Part shown: positions 1 through 6,894 of the stretch, in pieces
Position numbering within the stretch: position 1 is the stretch's first letter
Layout: each line of letters begins with the position of its first letter
IMG/VR virus record: IMGVR_UViG_3300032334_001104
Span: 1 to 29,068 of that record
Strand: one strand, 5' to 3'
DNA from: a virus
DNA: 29,068 nt
Position numbers and translations under genes: made by a program
Notes under the pieces: generated by a model
Seen by the model: the letters and a program-made list of their open reading frames with translations, nothing else
Told to the model about the DNA's origin: nothing
The model's database searches: none

Positions 1-1
1 A

Positions 2-496
2 TCAGGAGCAGGTAGAGTTTTATATCACGATTATTCAAATAATAAAAAAGAATATGGGGCTACTTTTGATAATTATCCAGATTCATTTGCTTATGGTGCT
101 AATGGTATTACACCAGTTCAAGTAGTTAAAGTGTTACCTTTTGATTCTAATGTTATTGAAAAATTAAACTCTTATAATAAAACAGGACAACCATTAGGAT
201 CGTTATTGGGTAAATATAAAAATGTTGTTGTTGTTGATGTTTTAGGTTCATCACATTATGATTGGTCTAACCCTAATAATGGTAAAGAAATAAAAGATTC
301 TAAATATAAAACAGGATATGCGATTTATTTAACAAATGCTGATGGTATTAAAGAAGAAGAATTATACCCAACAATGTTAGATGTTATGTTTAGAACATAT
401 AATAATCCAACAATAGGTAATGAAAAATTAATATCGTTAAATGATTATTTCAACAATAACTTTAAAAACTTATTAGGTGATAAACCTGAGTTATAA
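2..496 (+). CDS. Unrecognised phage protein, 3' part (5' end outside window)
   Basis: The reading frame is open from the first bases of the window to a TAA at 494-496, giving 164 visible residues with no convincing start, so the true start lies upstream of the window. An in-frame GTG at 131 exists but the frame before it (SGAGRVLYHDY...) looks equally coding. I do not recognise the family. The visible part is soluble-looking, rich in Asn, Tyr and Lys, with a hydrophobic strand NVVVVDVL in the middle and no membrane segment. It is the only plus-strand gene at this end and converges on a terminator shared with the next, minus-strand gene. Function unknown. Confidence 0.75.
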   Translation, partial: SGAGRVLYHDYSNNKKEYGATFDNYPDSFAYGANGITPVQVVKVLPFDSNVIEKLNSYNKTGQPLGSLLGKYKNVVVVDVLGSSHYDWSNPNNGKEIKDSKYKTGYAIYLTNADGIKEEELYPTMLDVMFRTYNNPTIGNEKLISLNDYFNNNFKNLLGDKPEL

Positions 497-500
497 TAAA

Positions 501-526
501 AAAAGGTGGATTTTACTCCACCTTTT
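501..526. terminator. Bidirectional rho-independent terminator
   Basis: A perfect 10-bp stem AAAAGGTGGA / TCCACCTTTT with a 6-nt loop TTTTAC. A-tract on the left and T-tract on the right make it work in both directions. It sits 5 nt after the plus-strand stop at 496, and its loop contains the stop codon (513-515) of the minus-strand gene. The core AAAAGGTGG/CCACCTTTT recurs in the terminator at 22663-22688. Confidence 0.85.
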
Positions 527-932
527 CTGTTTCTGATGATACGGAAGCCTCTTCGGCTTCAATAACTTTTATTTCGGGTATTATATCATCCCGTTTTATA
601 TTGAAATCAAGTTTGGTTAAATCATCCAATGATGACGAATTAAACAATTCTTCTAATTGTCTTTTCTTTTCAGCTAATAACTTAATCTTTTGTTCCCTTT
701 CAATATTACTACTAATAATTTGAGTAACAAGATTTAACATATCATTAAAAGATATCGTAGGATCTTTTGTTATCAAATAAGTTAAATTATCTTTCTTTTT
801 GACAATAATACCTTCTTGTTCTACTATCCAATCTGGTTTAAAATAACACTTCATTAGTTTTATTTGTCCATCAAACTCAAAGGAAAATACATGTCCTTTA
901 TATTCCTCAAATACTTTATCAATACTATTCAT
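513..932 (-). CDS. Hypothetical protein with coiled-coil and acidic tail
   Basis: 139 residues, family not recognised. The N-terminal half (about 1-70) is a mixed alpha/beta segment; residues about 75-100 (NIEREQKIKLLAEKKRQLEE) are highly charged and helical, likely coiled coil; the last 25 residues are acidic and Ser/Glu-rich, as in a disordered tail. There is no membrane segment or signal peptide. The start at 932 overlaps the end of the preceding gene (stop at 925) by 8 nt, which suggests translational coupling. It is the last gene of the long minus-strand run, ending inside a terminator. It could be a chaperone or assembly factor for the preceding protein, but that is only inference from position. 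Confidence 0.8.
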   Translation of the reverse strand: MNSIDKVFEEYKGHVFSFEFDGQIKLMKCYFKPDWIVEQEGIIVKKKDNLTYLITKDPTISFNDMLNLVTQIISSNIEREQKIKLLAEKKRQLEELFNSSSLDDLTKLDFNIKRDDIIPEIKVIEAEEASVSSETEKVE

Positions 933-1317
933 TTTTATCTCCTTTTTTTACATTTTGTAAAGAATGTAATGTTGATTTATCAATTTCCATTAATATTTTA
1001 TAGTTCAATAAATCATCCGAACCATAATCTCCTGATTGCTCAAATTGAATACTTTTAGGATTGAATATAAATCCATTCACAACAGTCCCTACCGGATCTA
1101 AAAACTCAATTGTTACATCTTCAATATTAAACAAATCTTTTGGATTGATTTGGAATTGAACAGTTTCATACACTTCGGTTGAAAACATTAATTTATCAGC
1201 ATCATTAAATATCTTATACTTTCTGAAAAGATATTCTTTAATATCACATCCTTTTAATTTAATAACCCACCTATTAGTTTTAAGTGGTTCAAAATACTCC
1301 CATTTACTTACACTCAT
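925..1317 (-). CDS. Possible tail-tube (gp19)-like protein
   Basis: 130 residues. The pattern NRWVIKLKG (16-24), a basic segment RKYKIF, then DVTIEFLDPVGTVVNGF and a closing strand NYKILMEID resembles the beta-sandwich layout of T4 gp19-like tail-tube proteins as I recall them from Bacteroidota phages, in particular the strand ending in a DP turn followed by a short helix. This is pattern memory, not an alignment. The gene lies 4 nt after the DUF1360-like gene and overlaps the next gene by 8 nt. It could instead be another tail-completion or baseplate-tube protein (gp48/gp54 class) or an unrelated beta protein. Coding status is secure; function tentative. Confidence 0.55.
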   Translation of the reverse strand: MSVSKWEYFEPLKTNRWVIKLKGCDIKEYLFRKYKIFNDADKLMFSTEVYETVQFQINPKDLFNIEDVTIEFLDPVGTVVNGFIFNPKSIQFEQSGDYGSDDLLNYKILMEIDKSTLHSLQNVKKGDKNE

Positions 1318-1321
1318 ACTA

Positions 1322-1627
1322 TTACCAATCAGGGTTTAATTTATATCTTAAATGGTCTAATAAAATTACTATACCAGCTGAAAAACAAGCATCGAAGAAC
1401 ATAGTAACTAAAAAACTACCACCAATGAATGTTGCTGTTGGGCTAAATAATACTAAACTTAAAAACCATCCAACGTGAAAACCACAACATAAAGGACATC
1501 TAAATACTGAACTCCAATATTCATTAATACTTTCAGTCCAATCTCTTAACCATCTAAAAATCTTGCTTTGTGTTATAATTGTTGTAATACCAAAGCTAAT
1601 AATACTAAATAAAAATAAATTAATCAT
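1322..1627 (-). CDS. DUF1360-like membrane protein with CPLCCGF motif
   Basis: I choose the ATG at 1625-1627 because it gives a four-base ATGA overlap with the preceding gene, as at several other junctions here; an in-frame ATG 15 nt upstream (1642) would add MWIYN. The 101-residue product has an N-terminal membrane helix (INLFLFSIISFGITTII), a short amphipathic stretch, the motif FRCPLCCGFHVGW, and two more hydrophobic segments (FLSLVLF..., then one containing FFDACFSAGIVILL). A Cys-Pro-x-Cys-x-Gly-Phe-x-x-Gly motif between helices is typical of DUF1360 small membrane proteins of phages and bacteria, whose function is unknown to me. It probably sits in the host inner membrane. Confidence 0.7.
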   Translation of the reverse strand: MINLFLFSIISFGITTIITQSKIFRWLRDWTESINEYWSSVFRCPLCCGFHVGWFLSLVLFSPTATFIGGSFLVTMFFDACFSAGIVILLDHLRYKLNPDW

Positions 1628-1806
1628 ATTGTAAATCCACAAATTAAAAGTGTAATTATTATTGAGAGTGATACACCTAAAACAATTAACTCTGCCATAG
1701 GTATAGGTCTTACTCTTTCGGCTGTTATTCTTTTATAAAATAAGAATCCGCTTCTTAAACAATTTAAGAAACTTATTACAAAAAGAAATACTAATATATG
1801 TGTCAT
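1624..1806 (-). CDS. Small two-helix membrane protein
   Basis: 60 residues, family not recognised. Two hydrophobic helices (about 3-14, THILVFLFVISF, and about 41-58, IVLGVSLSIIITLLICGF) flank a basic loop with KRITAERVR, so an inner-membrane hairpin is likely. It starts with an ATGA overlap (1803-1806) with the preceding gene and ends with an ATGA overlap with the DUF1360-like gene, so three small genes are translationally chained. Such tiny membrane proteins in phages can be accessory lysis or superinfection-exclusion factors; nothing in the sequence decides this. Confidence 0.65.
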   Translation of the reverse strand: MTHILVFLFVISFLNCLRSGFLFYKRITAERVRPIPMAELIVLGVSLSIIITLLICGFTI

Positions 1807-1997
1807 TTTACTCCGTGACCTTTCATTGATTTTTTTACTTTATTTACATTCTTCCACATACCCTTAGTTTCAGACATTAATTCCTTCAGTTTTTTTCTTA
1901 ACTTAAATGAATATACCTTCTTACCTTTAATAAAATATTGTTCAGATAAGATTTCAACTTCTTTAAGGATACGTTTTAGTTTTTCGTATTCTTCCAT
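1803..1997 (-). CDS. Histone H1 (Hc1)-like small basic protein
   Basis: 64 residues, strongly basic and almost wholly helical. The sequence EYEKLKRILKEVEILSEQ followed by FIKGKKVYSFKLRKKLKEL and a basic end fits the layout of Hc1-type bacterial histone H1-like proteins common in Bacteroidota: an acidic/hydrophobic first helix, a KG[NK]K turn, then an RARK-type helix. Hc1 proteins bind and compact DNA; a phage copy might condense DNA or influence the host nucleoid. The usual Ala-rich RARKA segment is replaced by FKLRKK, so the match is partial. The gene ends in an ATGA overlap with the next small membrane gene and begins 1 nt after the HAD gene's stop. A generic coiled coil is the alternative. 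Confidence 0.5.
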   Translation of the reverse strand: MEEYEKLKRILKEVEILSEQYFIKGKKVYSFKLRKKLKELMSETKGMWKNVNKVKKSMKGHGVK

Positions 1998-1998
1998 A

Positions 1999-2415
1999 TT
2001 ATTCAGCCTTCGCTTGGTTTATCAACCCCATATTTGTTAAATACTCCTCAACAACAACCCAATTAATAAATGGTCTACCATAAGGTATCTCAGCACCATT
2101 TTCATCTTTATTTGTCATTATACTTAAAGGAGCACCCAAACCAGCATCGTCAATATATAACTCAGCATAACACTTATTAGATGTTGTCCATCTCGCTTGT
2201 GTTGGGTTATAACCTACACCATATAATTCAATTTCATTTGTTTTAAACCAATCAACAGCATCACCTAATTCGTGTCCGCTACGCATTGTGTTTAAAATTA
2301 ATTGGTGTCCATTTTCTACCAATTTTTTTAATACCGGAACTGCTCCGACATCTTGTCCTACTTTTGGATACTCGTGAGTTACAACGGTTCCATCAAAATC
2401 TAATCCTATTACCAT
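1999..2415 (-). CDS. HAD-superfamily phosphatase (BT0820-like)
   Basis: 138 residues. HAD motif I is GLDFDGT at 4-10 (nucleophile Asp6, acid/base Asp8), motif II is LNTMRSG with Thr43, a Lys candidate for motif III is Lys81, and motif IV is YIDDAG with Asp89/Asp90. Length and the order DFDGT...HEYP...NTMR...YIDD match the small cap-less HAD hydrolases typified by BT0820 of Bacteroides. The substrate is unknown; phosphomonoesters, including nucleotides or DNA 3'-phosphate ends, are possible. It lies 8 nt after the RuvC-like gene and 1 nt before the Hc1-like gene, in a run with nucleic-acid-related functions, so a nucleotide or DNA-end role is a reasonable inference. Confidence 0.85.
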   Translation of the reverse strand: MVIGLDFDGTVVTHEYPKVGQDVGAVPVLKKLVENGHQLILNTMRSGHELGDAVDWFKTNEIELYGVGYNPTQARWTTSNKCYAELYIDDAGLGAPLSIMTNKDENGAEIPYGRPFINWVVVEEYLTNMGLINQAKAE

Positions 2416-2423
2416 AATTTTTA

Positions 2424-3074
2424 TTATTTATTTTTTTGATTTAATACTGCAATACCACAAGTAATGGCATCGGCAATATCATAATTATTCTTCTTTAATC
2501 TACCCTTACTATCTTTTAGCCATTCTAATTTAGGGTATAGTTTATTCACTTCATCAAATATCACTTTCTTCTTATCCAATGTAGCAAAACCTTCTTTATC
2601 CACCTTGTAATAATGTCTGTGTTCTTCATTAATATCTTCAATATTATCAGCTTTTTTCTTATATGCTCCGAATAATACCAATTTGTTTTTAGCTGAACCC
2701 ACTTGCATTAAATTAGGGAATGCTTTTGCTCTTGAATCATATGATGAAATGTATTTTGGTGCTACACCTAATATATCATAACACATCTTAGAGATAATTC
2801 CATTAAACTTTAATAGTGTTGCAACGGTATAAACGTTATTTGAACCCAATAATGGTTCTTCAATCCAAATATGTTTAATTGGCATACCTTCATATTCTTC
2901 AATAAGGGTTTGAACCAAGTTAGCTTTCTCATATAATAGAGAATCTGTTGTAGCATTTTTAACCTTTGGTTCGATTTGTTTAAGTTCTAATACTTTTTCA
3001 TTGTTATAGTCAAATAGAGCAATACCAACACAGGTTGTTGATACGTCTAAACATAACATAAATACTTTTTCCAT
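2424..3074 (-). CDS. RuvC-like Holliday junction resolvase / RNase H-fold nuclease
   Basis: 216 residues. The N-terminal strand LCLDVSTTCVGIAL carries the first acidic residue (Asp10) followed by the ST-T--G pattern of RuvC-like nucleases; WIEEPLL has Glu72/Glu73 as the second; a C-terminal NNYDIADAITCG has Asp199/Asp202 as the last pair. This D...E...D-x-x-D arrangement is that of RuvC and poxvirus A22/phage resolvases. The likely role is cutting branched DNA (Holliday or replication junctions) before packaging, as T4 endonuclease VII does with another fold. It precedes a HAD phosphatase by 8 nt and follows the structural genes, consistent with late expression. Confidence 0.85.
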   Translation of the reverse strand: MEKVFMLCLDVSTTCVGIALFDYNNEKVLELKQIEPKVKNATTDSLLYEKANLVQTLIEEYEGMPIKHIWIEEPLLGSNNVYTVATLLKFNGIISKMCYDILGVAPKYISSYDSRAKAFPNLMQVGSAKNKLVLFGAYKKKADNIEDINEEHRHYYKVDKEGFATLDKKKVIFDEVNKLYPKLEWLKDSKGRLKKNNYDIADAITCGIAVLNQKNK

Positions 3075-3110
3075 ATACGGAATATAAAAAGAAATAAGAG
3101 ATTGTAAATA

Positions 3111-3617
3111 TTATAAAGTTTTAGTTATATTAATAACTTTTCTCATATTCTTTTTGTTTTGATAATCATATACAGTCCCACCTGGTTTATATATTATAAA
3201 AATAAAATCCGTTCTAATACTATCAATCACACTATTAACCTCAATTTCTAAATCTTTTATAATAAGATCTTTGGGATTGTGTTGAGATATTATATGACTT
3301 AAATAAACAGACATTGTATTACCATATTCAATTAAATCTAAATTACTAAATCTTGGTTCTAATTTTTCTCCATTATTAAGAATAATTTCACTTTCATAAT
3401 TAATAGCGTAATCAATATCAGAATATTCTAAATGATCCCACAATTCACCTTCATATTCAATAGTATAATTTAATGACTTAATATTATTATCGATTAAAAA
3501 CTTATTATTGGCATCTTTAACCATTTTTTCAAAATTAGCTTTTCTTTCATCAATTTTTCTTGGAATGAAAAGTTTCTTTTTTTCTTCTTGTAATATTTTT
3601 TTAATGATATCTTTCAT
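3111..3617 (-). CDS. Hypothetical protein
   Basis: 168 residues; family not recognised. It begins with a basic amphipathic helix (MKDIIKKILQEEKKK), an opening I recall from many uncharacterised Bacteroidota-phage proteins, followed by an acidic beta-rich region with EYEGELWDHLEYSDIDYAI and NLDLIEYG and a basic end. No signal peptide, membrane segment or enzyme motif is visible. It starts 1 nt after the stop of the 870-residue tail protein and is followed by a 36-nt gap, so it is probably co-transcribed with the tail genes. Assembly chaperone or minor virion protein are both possible. Confidence 0.75.
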   Translation of the reverse strand: MKDIIKKILQEEKKKLFIPRKIDERKANFEKMVKDANNKFLIDNNIKSLNYTIEYEGELWDHLEYSDIDYAINYESEIILNNGEKLEPRFSNLDLIEYGNTMSVYLSHIISQHNPKDLIIKDLEIEVNSVIDSIRTDFIFIIYKPGGTVYDYQNKKNMRKVINITKTL

Positions 3618-3618
3618 C

Positions 3619-6231
3619 TTAGAAATCTAAGTTAATTTGATAGATTGTTGAGTTCTGTCTTGATTTAATTACTGGTGTAGCCAATTTAGCAATACCAACT
3701 AAATCTTTATCATCACTATATATACCCACTTCACTTATATATGGAGTTCCTGTAAATACATTAAATGTTGGATTTACTGATCTATTAAACATAGTTTCAT
3801 CAATCACACATAATAAATTAGTTTGATATACTGTAGCTCCAATGTCTGTTGATACATTACCGAATAAGAAATCTTCATCCCCTAATTGTAATGATGAATT
3901 GGTTGTATTATATGTCATATAATCAGTTATATTAAACTGAGTTCCATATGTTAAAGCCGACCAACTTAATCTTATTTTACTACTATTCAAATTAGAACCT
4001 ACAATTGGATAACCTGTTGTTTGATTTCTAACAGATGAAGTCATATCATATATTGTCCAACCTGAAGGGTTATATGTATCACCACTAATTGTTTTCTTTA
4101 ATAATACATAAAACTTATCTGCCGTATATCCTGTCCAATTACTGAAGTTAGATAAGAATCCAAACCCACCATTAGGGAAAGATAAATATATATCAGTAGC
4201 AACATTCTTACTTGGGTTTATTGTTGAGTAGTTCAAACAAGGTAAAGCCGTTGTAAATCCTGTTGATGAGCCTAACATATAACTAACCCATAATTGTTCA
4301 GTTGTTGCTGACATAATACCTATCGTATCTAAACCACAAGGATCTACAATACTTTCAGTTAATGTAGGTTTCGGTAGTGTCCAATTTCTATTTGATTTAT
4401 ATGATAAAGCAGCATTTACTTCTTTATCCTCCATAATAGCAACCTTCAAATCAGGGAATACTTTACCAACAGCATAACCATCAATTGTATCTACTAAATC
4501 ATAATATCTTAATGAAAAATCACCATTTATTGTTTTACCTGTAAATCCTGTTGTATTACCACTTGGTAAGTTAAATAACCCTAATGGTGTTGACACATTA
4601 AAGAAATCGTTGTCTAAAAATGTGTATGATAATGTATTCTTATCTAATATAATTTTTCTTGTATCATCAACCAATGAAATAACCCCATTAGCTGTTTCAC
4701 CTGAGTTTAATAAATTAAAACCAACATTTAATGATTTTCTTAAACTTGTTCCACCTGGTTTTGTTATGTTTAATAATGTAAACTCATTATCGATAGCTGT
4801 TGAACCTGTAAATGTCGTAACAATAACTCTATCACCAGGATTAAATGGAACTGAATCTGTCATATTAAATATTGACACATTACCTCTACCATCACCATAG
4901 TTTCCTGTTGTTACACCACTAAATGAAAAATTTCTTCTAGAATATATATTATATCCTGTAGCATTTGTTATACCACTCCAACTCAAAACAATACTTGTAT
5001 TTTCACTACCTGTATTATATCCCACACCATAAGTTGTTTTATCAAACAAATAACCATCCTTCTTATAGTAAAACTTCTTAGTTGTTAAAGTTTCACCTCT
5101 ATCAGTATAAGCAGATACATAGAATGTATAACCACTTAACATTTTAGCAACACCTACATTTGTATAACCTGTCATTTGTAAATTAGGTGTATCTATTGTA
5201 GGTATATTTGTTTCAATTTCATTTGTAAAATACTTATCTTCTGTATTAGCAGTAAATGTATGTCCAATAATATTACTTCTATGATACATAAGTGTTGGGA
5301 AACTAAACTTAGTTTTAGTCATAAACTCACCATATTCATTACCAACTGAATTGTTTGTGTAATGAAAAATACCCATATTTTCAAGGTTATTCGGATAGTT
5401 ATTAAACAAAACTAAAGATCCTTTATACGGATCTGTCTTATAAGGTCCATAACCTGTATTATAACCCATAGGGTTTTTATTCCATACAATAGATAAGTTC
5501 CAAACAGGAACGTCATATTGACTTAAAGTGCAAGTACCTGATAAATTAAGATTACCACTATCCCAATAAGCTGTTGGTGTGTTTAAACCATAGTAATCCG
5601 TAATAGAATTTCCGCTTGGATATACAAATATTTTAACTTGGTTTGCAGGATAACTATTCAATTTAGGTAATGCTCTATCTAAACTCATAGTGAAATTAGT
5701 TCCCATAGTTCCTGTTACACCAGTAACTCTATACCATAGGTAAGGAACTGGAACCGTAACAGAAGTTTCACCACTAAAACTAATTAAAATCATATCATTA
5801 ATAAGTGGAGTATAAGCGTTACCTGTTGTTGCGGTTGTTGCAGATATAGTTAAAGTATTTCTGAAATCTACACTATTAGCATTTAATACTTGTTTGTATA
5901 AACTGATTGTATTGTATGAAGAACCTGTGAAAAAACCCCTAATTTTAGCGGTATTTGTAATAATATTTTTATCTACATATTGATAGTCGATAGCTTTAAA
6001 AAAGTTAGCCGGATCTGATTCATTAGGTATTAAAGGATATTTAATATCAGGATTATTATCTTTTGGTTTAAGAATATTAAGACCTGATGGTGTAGGATAG
6101 TTATAATTTACTTCACTATCACCGACAGCAAAATAAGTGTAATTTAACATACCTTCAGCAAGTTTTAATCTACCTTTATCAGTAAGTTTTATATTTAAAA
6201 TTGGACTATTATTTTTTATTATGTATGACAT
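3619..6231 (-). CDS. Large tail/baseplate structural protein with Fn3-like module
   Basis: 870 residues. Residues 1-40 (KLTDKGRLKLAEGMLNY, then FAVGDSEVNY) form a conserved-looking N-terminal segment of the kind that opens tail or fibre proteins of T4-like marine phages, probably the virion attachment part. The rest is beta-rich, with many Thr/Gly/Asn/Tyr. An Fn3-like module spans about 350-440, with FYVSAYTDRG, VLSWSG and YNIYS; the same module appears in two other proteins of this cluster. The C-terminus (EVGIYSDDKDLVGIAKL) resembles the end of fibre or wedge proteins. No enzyme motif was seen. The gene starts 12 nt after the 216-aa protein; TATTTATA lies 4 nt before its ATG. A receptor-binding or baseplate-periphery role is inferred from position and composition. 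Confidence 0.8.
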   Translation of the reverse strand: MSYIIKNNSPILNIKLTDKGRLKLAEGMLNYTYFAVGDSEVNYNYPTPSGLNILKPKDNNPDIKYPLIPNESDPANFFKAIDYQYVDKNIITNTAKIRGFFTGSSYNTISLYKQVLNANSVDFRNTLTISATTATTGNAYTPLINDMILISFSGETSVTVPVPYLWYRVTGVTGTMGTNFTMSLDRALPKLNSYPANQVKIFVYPSGNSITDYYGLNTPTAYWDSGNLNLSGTCTLSQYDVPVWNLSIVWNKNPMGYNTGYGPYKTDPYKGSLVLFNNYPNNLENMGIFHYTNNSVGNEYGEFMTKTKFSFPTLMYHRSNIIGHTFTANTEDKYFTNEIETNIPTIDTPNLQMTGYTNVGVAKMLSGYTFYVSAYTDRGETLTTKKFYYKKDGYLFDKTTYGVGYNTGSENTSIVLSWSGITNATGYNIYSRRNFSFSGVTTGNYGDGRGNVSIFNMTDSVPFNPGDRVIVTTFTGSTAIDNEFTLLNITKPGGTSLRKSLNVGFNLLNSGETANGVISLVDDTRKIILDKNTLSYTFLDNDFFNVSTPLGLFNLPSGNTTGFTGKTINGDFSLRYYDLVDTIDGYAVGKVFPDLKVAIMEDKEVNAALSYKSNRNWTLPKPTLTESIVDPCGLDTIGIMSATTEQLWVSYMLGSSTGFTTALPCLNYSTINPSKNVATDIYLSFPNGGFGFLSNFSNWTGYTADKFYVLLKKTISGDTYNPSGWTIYDMTSSVRNQTTGYPIVGSNLNSSKIRLSWSALTYGTQFNITDYMTYNTTNSSLQLGDEDFLFGNVSTDIGATVYQTNLLCVIDETMFNRSVNPTFNVFTGTPYISEVGIYSDDKDLVGIAKLATPVIKSRQNSTIYQINLDF

Positions 6232-6243
6232 ATTCTATAAATA

Positions 6244-6894
6244 TTATTGTATTGAAAATAATTTGATATTATTTAATCTAACTTCATCAGTGCTCCTAAT
6301 AAAGAAATCTAACCATAAGTTTGTTGATGTTATACCGCTCATATTTATATAATGATTATAGGTTCCAGGTGTATTTACCCTAGTTACCCTATCATTATAT
6401 TTATATATATCCATCATAAAATCAGCATTATTGGTTACGTTATATTGTAATAAATAAGTTGTGGCTGAAACCGCTTTAATTAATACATTACCTGAAAAAG
6501 TAGTTGCTGTTGTTATAGTTAAACCGGTATAATTAGGTAAACTTTGTGTTGTATATACTTTAGTTAAAGCAGAATATGAATTATTTGTTGTAGTTATACC
6601 ACTAAAATTAGTGTAACTACCACCTGAAATATAAACATTATAACTATAACCGATATTATCCCAAGAAATAATGAATCCTTGAGAACCAGCACCTTTATCA
6701 AAAAAAGTAGATTTCCTTTCAATAAAATTACCTGAATAATCAAAAGAATCCACAACGATATTATTAAATCTAGCTCCTGTTGAAAATGTTCCGCCCGTAA
6801 TAATATTGAATGTATTAGGATAATGAATAGGATTTAAAACATACCCATCAACTCTTTTATCTTTTCTTATATCGCCACTTAAATATATATCCAT
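6244..6894 (-). CDS. Tail structural protein with Fn3-like module
   Basis: 216 residues, beta-rich, no signal peptide. After a short N-terminal segment, residues about 40-125 form an Fn3-like module: IVVDSFDYSGNFIERKS, then IISWDNIGYSYNVYISGG, then TTQSLPNYTG. This block is similar to one in the 393-aa protein (150-240) and one in the 870-aa protein (350-440). The C-terminal part (about 130-216) looks like a second beta-sandwich, possibly carbohydrate-binding-like, ending TDEVRLNNIKLFS. The gene overlaps the preceding 712-aa gene by one base (TAATG), implying coupled translation. Probably a fibre or baseplate decoration subunit. Confidence 0.75.
   Translation of the reverse strand: MDIYLSGDIRKDKRVDGYVLNPIHYPNTFNIITGGTFSTGARFNNIVVDSFDYSGNFIERKSTFFDKGAGSQGFIISWDNIGYSYNVYISGGSYTNFSGITTTNNSYSALTKVYTTQSLPNYTGLTITTATTFSGNVLIKAVSATTYLLQYNVTNNADFMMDIYKYNDRVTRVNTPGTYNHYINMSGITSTNLWLDFFIRSTDEVRLNNIKLFSIQ

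Noticed and set aside
131-496. First gene starting at the GTG at 131
   Set aside because: The frame is open and coding-like back to position 2, so the gene is truncated by the window edge rather than starting there.
1628-1642. Upstream ATG (1642) for the DUF1360-like gene
   Set aside because: The ATG at 1627 makes an ATGA overlap like neighbouring junctions and starts directly at the membrane helix; the upstream start cannot be excluded.
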